From a virus: a stretch of 38,148 nucleotides of DNA. The notes beneath the pieces were generated by a model that saw only the letters and a list, made by a program, of their open reading frames with translations, did no database searches and was not told the DNA's origin. Location: the IMG/VR virus record IMGVR_UViG_3300021503_000002, positions 1 to 38,148 of that record; one strand, given 5' to 3'. Each line of letters opens with the position of its first letter. The first letter of the stretch is position 1. Made by a program: the position numbers and the translations under genes. Shown piece by piece: positions 11,425 to 19,129 of this stretch.

Positions 11425-12623
11425 GAAAGTTAAGCGACTGGGTTACCTCTTATCAGGAGTATATGGAAGAAACCGAGAGTGCAAAGATACTACACTTATG
11501 GACAGCGCTCTCAGTGATAGGAGCAGTCTTGAGGAAAAAAGTTTTCCTTCCTATTGGAAGGATAAATATATATCCTAATATGTACATTGTCTTTGTTGGG
11601 CCACCAGGAGGACCAAGGAAATCTCAGGCTATATCCTTTGGAGTAAAGTTCCTTACTGATATTCCAGATATAATTATATCAGCAGATGCCACAACTCCGC
11701 AAGCCCTCATAGATGATCTTGAAAAAAGTGCAATAGATGAACAGATGGCTGATGGAAGCGTATTTAGGCATGCTTCCTTGACTGTTACAAGTAAGGAATT
11801 TGAATCCTTTCTTGGTCAAAAGGCTGAGAACACAAAGATGATAACTTACCTAACAGATCTATTTGATGCTCAGGAGATACCCTGGAGATATAGAACGAAG
11901 CACTCAGGATCTAATGTTGTACCATCAGTTTTTCTTCATATCCTCGCAGCGACTACTCCTGATAGTATTGCCAGCACCTTACCAAGTTCAGCTATTGGGA
12001 CAGGCTTAACATCAAGGATGATATTTGTCTGGGTAGAACACAAAGAGAAAAAGGTCTGCTATCCAATAGAGACTCCAGAGGAAAAGGTTCTTAGAGAAAA
12101 GCTCAAGCATGACCTCTATATCATCAGCAGAATGTCAGGTGGGTTCATCCAGTCTAAAGAAAGCTTCGTCTTATGGAAAGAATGGTATGACAGCTATGAT
12201 GCTCTTGATGAAAATAGAATATGTAAAGATCCTATCTTCACTGGCTGGTATGAAAGAAAACCTTTATACATACAAAAACTTTCAATAATCTATTCAGCTT
12301 CAGAAGGAGACTCCATGACAGTGGAGTGGAAGCACTTTCAAAGAGCTATCTCAACGATAGAAGAAATTGAACATAATCTTCCAAATGTATTCAAAGCTGT
12401 TGGAAGATCCAATGTAGCTGTTGATGTAGATAAAGTAAATAGCATTATAGAAGCAAGAAAGTGGATTACAGAAAAAGAGCTATTATCCTTAACATGGAGA
12501 GACCTGGACAGCTCAAAGCTCGACAATGTTATTGATACACTTCTAAGAAGTGGAAGCATAGAAAGAAAATATATAGGCCCAAAAGGAGAAAGAGGCTCCA
12601 TATGGTATAAGAAGGTGCAATAA
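11421..12623 (+). CDS. DUF3987-like P-loop protein (replication-associated)
   Basis: 400 aa, opening with LSDWVTSYQEYMEETESAKILHLWTALSVIGAVLRKKVFL, then YPNMYIVFVGPPGGPRKSQ (P-loop-like, residues 60-68, with R in place of the glycine before K). Phage proteins with this N-terminal pattern belong to the DUF3987/primase-helicase-associated group of RecA-like ATPases. A TSRMIFVWVEHK strand and a C-terminal winged-helix-like part (WITEKELLSLTWRDLDSSKL...IDTLLRSGSIER) follow. A role in replication initiation or helicase loading is inferred; no separate DnaB helicase is visible in the window. It ends KKVQ, with its TAA in the loop of palindrome copy 2. Confidence 0.65.
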   Translation: MRKLSDWVTSYQEYMEETESAKILHLWTALSVIGAVLRKKVFLPIGRINIYPNMYIVFVGPPGGPRKSQAISFGVKFLTDIPDIIISADATTPQALIDDLEKSAIDEQMADGSVFRHASLTVTSKEFESFLGQKAENTKMITYLTDLFDAQEIPWRYRTKHSGSNVVPSVFLHILAATTPDSIASTLPSSAIGTGLTSRMIFVWVEHKEKKVCYPIETPEEKVLREKLKHDLYIISRMSGGFIQSKESFVLWKEWYDSYDALDENRICKDPIFTGWYERKPLYIQKLSIIYSASEGDSMTVEWKHFQRAISTIEEIEHNLPNVFKAVGRSNVAVDVDKVNSIIEARKWITEKELLSLTWRDLDSSKLDNVIDTLLRSGSIERKYIGPKGERGSIWYKKVQ

Positions 12624-12636
12624 TTGAATCTTCTTA
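12608..12636 (+). repeat. intergenic palindrome, copy 2 of 4 (stop codon in loop)
   Basis: A predicted 13-bp stem from 12608-12620 with 12624-12636, containing one G-A mismatch and one G-U pair. The loop TAA (12621-12623) is the stop codon of the P-loop gene. The downstream membrane-peptide gene has its own AAAGGAG six bases after the stem. The loop-side core equals that at 3.4 and 18.5 kb. Confidence 0.65.
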
Positions 12637-12654
12637 GATGGAAAGGAGAAAAAG

Positions 12655-12747
12655 ATGTTTGATCACATTGAAGAAGTCCTTGTTGCCTTAGCGATATTTC
12701 TGATAATATCCATCTTGTTTATTCACTTCGGAGAACCTATTCCTTAA
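12655..12747 (+). CDS. 30-residue single-span membrane peptide
   Basis: ATG 12655 follows an excellent GAAAGGAGAAAAAG. The product begins FDHIEEVLVALAIF, has a hydrophobic helix over residues 6-24 and ends HFGEPIP. Small phage membrane peptides of this kind can be lysis, inhibition or superinfection proteins; nothing here decides between these. It is the last plus-strand gene, and its stop overlaps the stop end of the facing 1787-aa gene by 4 bp. Confidence 0.6.
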   Translation: MFDHIEEVLVALAIFLIISILFIHFGEPIP

Positions 12748-15700
12748 TCATGAGTAGCTGGAATAGCAAATAGATATTTTAATCTGCTATCTCTATATCT
12801 TTCTGGTATATCATCTTCAGACAACCTAAGAGCCTTTTTAACAGCCACAGGAACAGGTGCAGGGATACCTGCAATAGTAGCCCTGAACCATTGTTTAAAG
12901 AATGTAGATACTATAAACTCATCATAGTCTTCTTGCATATACTGGTTATAGGTATCTAAAGCTGCATTAGCAACAGGAGGCATTCCTATAGCAATATCCC
13001 TTCTTCTGACCTCTCCAAAAGGAACATGAACAAAGTGATGTAAGAGGTCTGCATCAAACATCCACTTACCTAAGCCAACTGCCGTACCTATAAGCATTAG
13101 CTCTCTCATCATCTGTGTGGCCAAAGACGTACCAAAGAGATCTTGCTCCTTATTTAACCCTTGTTTCACCATCTCCCACTTAAAGATCTGCTCTCCTTTT
13201 ATAATATCTCTTCTAAGCTGCTTAACAGTTTCAAGAAGAGCCTCGCCTCCACGCTTATACATCATAGCTCTTTGTTCCATTATCTTATAAGGAGTACCTT
13301 GGAACATAAGCAGAAGCCTAACAAAAGGATTTCTTATCCAAGAAGGATTAGTTGGCCCACTTAAGAAGTTGGTCTTTAAGATAGTATCATATACACTATA
13401 AAGAGCCTGAGCAGGAGTCATGCCCTTCTTTGCTGCCATCTTAGTAGCACAGATAACTGTTAAGGCCCTATCGAACCTTTCGCTTGCCGCAAGAGGAGCA
13501 CCTCCAACAGTATTGAACCACATTAAGAGCTTATCCCCATAGGCTTCATTTACCTTAAAAGGAGAAATATCAGATATTACTCTATATAGCTTTCCAGTTT
13601 CAGTAAAGGCCTCCACAGCCTCATCCATCATATCCAGTCCCCAGCCTTGTTTCTTAAGCCACTCTTCACCTCCTGCTTGTTTTATAGCAATCTTTGACGC
13701 AGAGATTACAGCCTTAGGAACAGCCTTAGCTGTTTCTTTAACTCCAAAGATCCTGGCAGTAGCTACTGTTTTGAGGATATGCTTAAAAGGAACTGACAGA
13801 GAGAATGCCAAGAGCCTTGCTACCTCAAAGGCATATATCCTCTCTGACCACTTATTCAAACTTGATCTATCGTAAGGCTTGAATCCATCTTCAAAAGATC
13901 TAAAGGATTCTATAAGTCCTCTTGGAGCAAGACCTGGTTCATTCATTATCTTTGTCTTAAAGGCCCACCATCCGTCAGGCTTACCTTTTCTCCAGAAGTT
14001 CATAGCCTCTAATCTCATGTTTATATCTCTAAGGTAAGCCGTCAGACTATATTCAGCATCTGGAACCATAGGAAGATATCCAATAGACCTGCTATATAAC
14101 CTTGTCATTGGTGGAGATGCAGTTGTATAAGGATATTTCTTATTTAACTCTTCAAGAATCTTTTTACTATCCATCTTAGGATGCCAAGGATGGTGCATAA
14201 AAGGCCTACTGGTTATAATCTTCTCACCAGCCTCCATCACCCTGACACCATAAGTCTCCATCATATCCTTTATCTTTCCAACAGCAGCCTTCTCTTCAAA
14301 GGATAGAGTTCCTTTAAGCCAAGGATAAAACTTAAAATCATGGGTATCTTCAGCAGCAAGAAACACTCTAATTCCTGCGTGTCTCTTATCCTTAGCCAAA
14401 GGTTCTATAACCTTAAGCCAATCTTTTTGATATCTTTGAACAAGCGGCTCTGATGCCAGATAGGCTGCCTTGTGCCTATTGGCTTTATCTTCTAAAGCCT
14501 CTAATGTAGCAAGAGCCTCATCCTCTACCTTTTTGCTAAACTTCTTCTTCCTACTTAACTTCCTCCATTCATCCTTGGATAGTTTCTCAAAGTATTTATA
14601 CATACCAAAGTGGAATGATCTCTCTTGCATAGGCCTATGATATCTCTCCACAAGAGGCTCCATAGCCTTTATAAGATCCTTTGCAGAGGATTTATATCCT
14701 GGAATAAAGTCCTTCAATATCCTAAGAGCTGTTTTCTGCGCCACGGTGCTGTTATATAAAGCACTCCCCTGAGCATCAGCCCACTGGACTATAGGATTGC
14801 TCATAAGTTCCTTGCCATCTTTATATCCCATATAGTGCCAGAATCTTGCCATCGGCGTCATTGTTTCTTGTACTAAGGAAGGAAGCTGTTTGGCCCTATC
14901 TCTTATAGTATTTACATCAGGAATTACCCTAATGGATTCCTTAGGATTAGGCAAGGTATAAGGATCTGTTTGAGGCTCAGGTATGCTGCCCATTTTCTTG
15001 AAGGCCTTTAACAGTTTAGGAACCTCAACAGGCTTTGCATCCTTCAATGTCTTGCCAACAAGCTCTGTTACTACTCTCATAGCAGCATCAGGAATTCCAG
15101 CAGCCTCTGCTTGTCTTGGAGATACAAAGTCTGTTAAAGCTCCAAAAGTAATTGAGCCTGTTAAGCCTAAGAGCATACCAAAAGATAACCTTTTCTTGTC
15201 AAGAGTCTCTTGTACCTCTAAAGGATCTACTGACTTAGTAGCAAAGGTTGTTCCTGTCTTTTTATCAGTGAAGAAATGAAACGCAGGCTTTCCTTTAGCA
15301 TCCTCTTGGACTCCATTGTATATAATATCAAGCTTATCTGCTATTTTATGAGCCTCTTCTTCCTTTGCTGGCTTAAAAGCCCTGGCCTGAAATTCTTCCA
15401 TTCCGGCTCTAATAATGAGATCCTCTTCTGTTATTCCTTTCTCAGCTGGAGTGGCCAGTATTGGCTCTTTTGGAAGGGCTCTTCTAAAAGCTTCTACCGT
15501 ATCTTTGGAGTGAAAGGTTCCATATATTTCTCCAGTTCTTTTATTTATAAGAGTAACAGGAGTTAGCTGTGTTTCATAAGGAACCATTTCCTTTAACACT
15601 TCTGGAGGTAAAGTAGATTCATCCGCTACACTCCTTGCTTCTACTTCTCCCAAAAGCCTTCTGTATCTCCAAAAAGCGGCTTCCTCAATATCAAGTGTTC

Positions 15701-18107
15701 CATATCTGTCAAGGACATACTCAGATATCTGTGAAGAACTTAGGCGCTTTCCGAGCTTGCCTTCTACTTCCAATATAATATTAAACCTTTCCAGAGAAGG
15801 ATTCCCTCCTGGAGCAAATCCTTCTATCTTCTGCACAAAGTGCTGTACTTCATGAGCAAGTAAGGACTTAAATTTACGTATCTGTGTATACTCTCCTAAT
15901 GGATTGCTTGTGATTATTCTATTTTTATCAACATAGCTTACAGCGTGTCCTGGAGGAAGTGAGTCTTTGGTAATAACAGTAACATCCTTTAATTGAGGAT
16001 AGATTTCATATAGCTTCTTATGCGGATATACATAAGACAACCTGCTTTCTTCTTCTGGCCTTGGTATCCTAACCTTCACATCATAATCAGGAATCCTAAA
16101 CCTCCACTTGCCATCAGGCCCTTTAAACCAGCCAGTCTTCTTAAAGATCTCACCGTCCCTTGCAGCTGAGGCTCCTTTCCAAAACATCTCTGCAGCCTTC
16201 ATAAAAGCAGAGGCTACAGGCTTCTCTAACTTTCCAAGAGCTCCTATATAAGCAGCCTCAGCACTATCCTCTCTGGAGGCAACTGCTCCAGTTACACCAA
16301 CACCTACAGCCGCTTTAGCACCTTTGCTCTTAAGCATTTTAGAAACAAATTCTTTCTTAGAAAGGACCTTTGGCTCTGTTCCAAGAGAACTAAGATATTC
16401 TAAATCTTTTTCTTTCTCTCTCAAAGTATATTTCTTATACTCCTCCCCAGCCTCTATTTTAGCTTTCTCTTTTTCAACAATAGCTTTATAGAGCTTCCCA
16501 GGTAAGATTCCTCTCCTCATAAGGTCTTCCCTCTTCTGCGGAGATAATCCTTTAGCAAAAGTTAATAACCTCTCTTTCCTTCCTACTTCAGAAAGCTCAG
16601 CCTTTGGCCTAATCTCACGCTCTAATTCTTTAGTTCCAGAAGCAATCTGCTTTGTCCTCTCTGCAGCCTTTAACATCCTGTTAGCTAATCCAGGAGAAAT
16701 ATTCCTTATATCTACATCTTCATATCCAAGCTTCTTAAGCTTCCTCCTCATAACAGGAGCCGTAGTTCCAGCTTCTTCAGCCTTTTCAACTCCCTTCTCC
16801 ATGCTTCCAACAAGATCTATAGCTTCATCCTTTGTCTTTCCCTTAGAAAGCTCCTGCAAGACCCTTTCCATTCCCTCTGGAGACTTTATATCAGAATACT
16901 TATATTTCCTGGCCTCAATGCCAGCTCTCCTGAGCTCCTCTGGAGTATACCTTATAACTCCTTCACCCTCAGGAACTCCTGGATGAATTCCTCTTCTTAT
17001 AGATTCCAGCTCTTCAGGAGAAAGAATTCTTCTTCTTGGAACTCTTCCAGCCAAAGGAATAGCAGGTTCTAAGGGCTCTAAAGGTTCTACAGGTTTCTCA
17101 GGCTTTACACCTAACTCTTTTACTCTTCTATCTAAAAGATCAACAAAGTTCTTTACAAGCTTTTCCTTATCTTTTTCTAAGACCTCACTTCCTTTCTCAG
17201 CCGCACGAATACCTTCCTTATAAGCATCCCAGTATTTCATAAGGTTTTCTGCTGTAGGCTTAGCAGTAACCTCTTCAGCTAAGGTATTTCTCTTTAAAAA
17301 CTTATCAGCCAAGGTTCCAAGATATTCCTTTGTTCCTTCAGATAAGCCTCCACCAAAAATAGCCTTAACAGGAACGCCTCCACTGGCCGCAGCTGCTGCC
17401 AAAAAACCTCCTATATGTGCAACAGTAGGATGCTCCTTTCCTACAGAAGTACTCTTTATTGCCTCAGTAACTCTTGGCTCTACCTCTTCAAAAACTCTGA
17501 ATGCTAATGGTGCTGTGGCTGCAGCTTCGAGCATAGTTAATGGAATAGATCTCCTTACGCCACGCCCAATAGCTCTTTTTCCAGCCTCTATGACAGCCGC
17601 TCCACCAGCACCCCATAGCGCACTTTCTTCAGCTCTCATATGAGGTATTCTTGTAGGATGTTCCCTCTCCCATTCCTCTTGACCAGGAATTGGAACATAA
17701 GGCTTATGAATAAAAGTACTGAAGGTCCCTGTGTGCTGTTTCTGAATATACCTATGAATAGCTTCCCTTCGTCTTCCAAGCTCGATATCACCAGCAGCAG
17801 CCATTATTTCAGAAGGCTTATACTTAGCCAACCTTGGATCTTCAACCATAGAAGTATATCTATTCCATATATCAGTCCCTAAGGTCTTCCTTGGATCTCC
17901 TTCAGGAATAGCTTTCTCTACAGCTTGAAGAGAAGTAGCCTTCTGGCCCTTCTTTACTTTCCTTCCTTCAGGAACAGCCAATATTCTTACTGCTTCAGCA
18001 AGCCTCTTTTGAATAAGAGCAGGATTGTATCTATACCTTGTCCTTTCAGATTCTACAGCCCTCTCCCTGGCTTCTCTCTCTGCAAGATATCTACTATATA
18101 AAGACAT
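12744..18107 (-). CDS. giant polyvalent/internal virion protein with metallopeptidase domain (1787 aa)
   Basis: Last gene of the late operon. Residues 1-640 are charged, helical and Pro/Lys/Glu-rich, with Ala-rich hydrophobic stretches near 170-260. At about 655-672 KTGWFKGPDGKWRF, and at 746-763 LLAHEVQHFVQKIEGFAPGG with zinc ligands H752/E753/H756, match the metallopeptidase and associated domains of phage 'polyvalent' proteins, which are packaged and injected with the genome. The remaining 1000 residues are mainly helical; 1500-1700 contains amphipathic and hydrophobic segments that could line a channel. It may help cross the peptidoglycan or disarm host defences after entry. ATG 18107 follows GAGGTAGAT. 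Confidence 0.8.
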   Translation of the reverse strand: MSLYSRYLAEREARERAVESERTRYRYNPALIQKRLAEAVRILAVPEGRKVKKGQKATSLQAVEKAIPEGDPRKTLGTDIWNRYTSMVEDPRLAKYKPSEIMAAAGDIELGRRREAIHRYIQKQHTGTFSTFIHKPYVPIPGQEEWEREHPTRIPHMRAEESALWGAGGAAVIEAGKRAIGRGVRRSIPLTMLEAAATAPLAFRVFEEVEPRVTEAIKSTSVGKEHPTVAHIGGFLAAAAASGGVPVKAIFGGGLSEGTKEYLGTLADKFLKRNTLAEEVTAKPTAENLMKYWDAYKEGIRAAEKGSEVLEKDKEKLVKNFVDLLDRRVKELGVKPEKPVEPLEPLEPAIPLAGRVPRRRILSPEELESIRRGIHPGVPEGEGVIRYTPEELRRAGIEARKYKYSDIKSPEGMERVLQELSKGKTKDEAIDLVGSMEKGVEKAEEAGTTAPVMRRKLKKLGYEDVDIRNISPGLANRMLKAAERTKQIASGTKELEREIRPKAELSEVGRKERLLTFAKGLSPQKREDLMRRGILPGKLYKAIVEKEKAKIEAGEEYKKYTLREKEKDLEYLSSLGTEPKVLSKKEFVSKMLKSKGAKAAVGVGVTGAVASREDSAEAAYIGALGKLEKPVASAFMKAAEMFWKGASAARDGEIFKKTGWFKGPDGKWRFRIPDYDVKVRIPRPEEESRLSYVYPHKKLYEIYPQLKDVTVITKDSLPPGHAVSYVDKNRIITSNPLGEYTQIRKFKSLLAHEVQHFVQKIEGFAPGGNPSLERFNIILEVEGKLGKRLSSSQISEYVLDRYGTLDIEEAAFWRYRRLLGEVEARSVADESTLPPEVLKEMVPYETQLTPVTLINKRTGEIYGTFHSKDTVEAFRRALPKEPILATPAEKGITEEDLIIRAGMEEFQARAFKPAKEEEAHKIADKLDIIYNGVQEDAKGKPAFHFFTDKKTGTTFATKSVDPLEVQETLDKKRLSFGMLLGLTGSITFGALTDFVSPRQAEAAGIPDAAMRVVTELVGKTLKDAKPVEVPKLLKAFKKMGSIPEPQTDPYTLPNPKESIRVIPDVNTIRDRAKQLPSLVQETMTPMARFWHYMGYKDGKELMSNPIVQWADAQGSALYNSTVAQKTALRILKDFIPGYKSSAKDLIKAMEPLVERYHRPMQERSFHFGMYKYFEKLSKDEWRKLSRKKKFSKKVEDEALATLEALEDKANRHKAAYLASEPLVQRYQKDWLKVIEPLAKDKRHAGIRVFLAAEDTHDFKFYPWLKGTLSFEEKAAVGKIKDMMETYGVRVMEAGEKIITSRPFMHHPWHPKMDSKKILEELNKKYPYTTASPPMTRLYSRSIGYLPMVPDAEYSLTAYLRDINMRLEAMNFWRKGKPDGWWAFKTKIMNEPGLAPRGLIESFRSFEDGFKPYDRSSLNKWSERIYAFEVARLLAFSLSVPFKHILKTVATARIFGVKETAKAVPKAVISASKIAIKQAGGEEWLKKQGWGLDMMDEAVEAFTETGKLYRVISDISPFKVNEAYGDKLLMWFNTVGGAPLAASERFDRALTVICATKMAAKKGMTPAQALYSVYDTILKTNFLSGPTNPSWIRNPFVRLLLMFQGTPYKIMEQRAMMYKRGGEALLETVKQLRRDIIKGEQIFKWEMVKQGLNKEQDLFGTSLATQMMRELMLIGTAVGLGKWMFDADLLHHFVHVPFGEVRRRDIAIGMPPVANAALDTYNQYMQEDYDEFIVSTFFKQWFRATIAGIPAPVPVAVKKALRLSEDDIPERYRDSRLKYLFAIPATHD

Positions 18108-18109
18108 AT

Positions 18110-18250
18110 CTACCTCTGGATTGTTTCCTTCAGTTTCTTGTTCCTAACCTTTATACTCTTAAGAGTACCATAATAAAGCTCACCTGGCCGAAGCTTCACA
18201 AGCTCCTTCTTCTTTTTAAGAAGATACTTTCTAATTCTTGCAATAGCCAT
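18110..18250 (-). CDS. small basic protein (46 aa)
   Basis: ATG 18250 overlaps the TAA of the preceding gene (TAATG), so translation is coupled. The product opens AIARIRKYLLKKKKELVKLR and continues PGELYYGTLKSIKVRNKKLK; it is Lys/Arg-rich with a short beta-like LYYGTL segment. It is probably DNA- or membrane-associated and perhaps packaged with the large protein that follows 2 bp later. Not recognised as a family. Confidence 0.65.
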   Translation of the reverse strand: MAIARIRKYLLKKKKELVKLRPGELYYGTLKSIKVRNKKLKETIQR

Positions 18251-18450
18251 TACTTGTGCATCCTCCTAAGAGTTCTGGCCAGGACAGCTCTCTTGGCCAC
18301 AGCTCCACCGGCGGCGATTCCTTTCTCTATGCAAGCATTTGTGACACCTTTGAAACCAAGAGACTTACAATAAGCTGTAAAAGATCCTGGTTTCTTTATA
18401 GCTCCTTGTATCCACTTCTTTTTCTTCTTCCTCATTTTTGCAACTGCCAT
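18250..18450 (-). CDS. small Lys-rich phage protein (66 aa, 'KWIQGAIKKPGS' type)
   Basis: Begins AVAKMRKKKKKWIQGAIKKPGS and ends KRAVLARTLRRMHK. The KKWIQ-AIKKPG start and the ARL/ARTLRRM end are typical of a short basic protein found near structural genes of many phages, where it can be a virion component. Role unproven. ATG 18450 follows AGAGGAGAATAAA, just downstream of palindrome copy 3. Confidence 0.7.
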   Translation of the reverse strand: MAVAKMRKKKKKWIQGAIKKPGSFTAYCKSLGFKGVTNACIEKGIAAGGAVAKRAVLARTLRRMHK

Positions 18451-18464
18451 TTTATTCTCCTCTA

Positions 18465-18489
18465 AGAAGATTCAATTATTGAACCTTCT
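18465..18489 (-). repeat. intergenic palindrome, copy 3 of 4 (stop codon in loop)
   Basis: An 11-bp stem with one G-U pair and the loop TAA, which is the stop codon of the gene ending at 18476. Its arms on the minus strand are AGAAGGTTCAA and TTGAATCTTCT. TTAGAGGAG follows, giving the ribosome site of the next gene. It has no U-run. Confidence 0.7.
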
Positions 18490-18700
18490 GGCGTCTATGA
18501 GCTTTCTTTATAGCTTTCTCCCTTAGAGCTCCTACAGCTCTCTTCCAGGCTTCATCTTTAGATAGTCCTTTCTTCAGATATTCTATAACTATCTTGTGAG
18601 CCAGTTTAGTATGTATACCCTTCCCCTCAGGAGGAACAAGCCCAGCTCTTCTATACATATTTCTTATTTCTTTACTCAATTGGCACGCACTCCTCTCCAT
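18476..18700 (-). CDS. small hypothetical helical protein (74 aa)
   Basis: The start is uncertain. ATG 18700 has GAAGGA about ten bases upstream and overlaps the preceding gene by 29 bp; ATG 18658 (RRAGLVPPEGKGIHT...) begins after that gene's stop but has no clear ribosome site. The core GKGIHTKLAHKIVIEYLKKGLSKDEAWKRAVGAL is typical of small basic helical proteins in phage structural regions. It ends QKVQ, with its TAA inside the loop of palindrome copy 3. No function known. Confidence 0.6.
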   Translation of the reverse strand: MERSACQLSKEIRNMYRRAGLVPPEGKGIHTKLAHKIVIEYLKKGLSKDEAWKRAVGALREKAIKKAHRRQKVQ

Positions 18701-19118
18701 TCCAGCGATATCCTTCAGGACACAAGGAAGCTCCAGGCTTGGCAACAATCCTTTTTATTTCCTTGATAAGGTCTTCCGAAGATACCTCTGGATGGCTCCT
18801 CGCCCATTCAGATTCTTTCTCTGCTAAGCCCACTTCCCTTTCCCTAACACCAGCCATCCTGCCATAATGAAGGGCTGTTAACCTACTTGTAGTAGCCTCT
18901 CTTTCAGGTAATCCATAAGGATATCTCCTTGCAAGCTCCTCTCCTACAAGACCTCCTGGGCCATATCTCCAAGCAGACTCCCTACCACCAAGCTGTACCC
19001 TGCGCCTTTCCGCTTCTGCTTGTATCCTGGCAGCTCTTGCTGTCTCTTCCTTTACAGCATACTTTCTTCTAAGCCACTTATCTATATCTGTATCTCCATA
19101 ATAGCTAATACTTGCCAT
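18672..19118 (-). CDS. hypothetical virion-region protein (148 aa)
   Basis: Arg/Glu-rich and mostly helical (RRKYAVKEETARAARIQAEAERRRVQLGGRESAWRYG...), ending with a small motif CPEGYRWNGEECVPIE that contains two cysteines, like a mini disulfide or metal loop. It lies between the heptad-rich 620-aa protein and the small basic proteins, so a role in the ejected internal core or tail is plausible but inferred. Not recognised. Confidence 0.65.
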   Translation of the reverse strand: MASISYYGDTDIDKWLRRKYAVKEETARAARIQAEAERRRVQLGGRESAWRYGPGGLVGEELARRYPYGLPEREATTSRLTALHYGRMAGVREREVGLAEKESEWARSHPEVSSEDLIKEIKRIVAKPGASLCPEGYRWNGEECVPIE

Positions 19119-19129
19119 AGGCCTCTCCT

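Noticed and set aside
12763-12790. 9-bp hairpin just inside the end of the 1787-aa gene, considered as terminator
   Set aside because: Coding sequence, a mismatch on the plus strand, and no U-run on either side.
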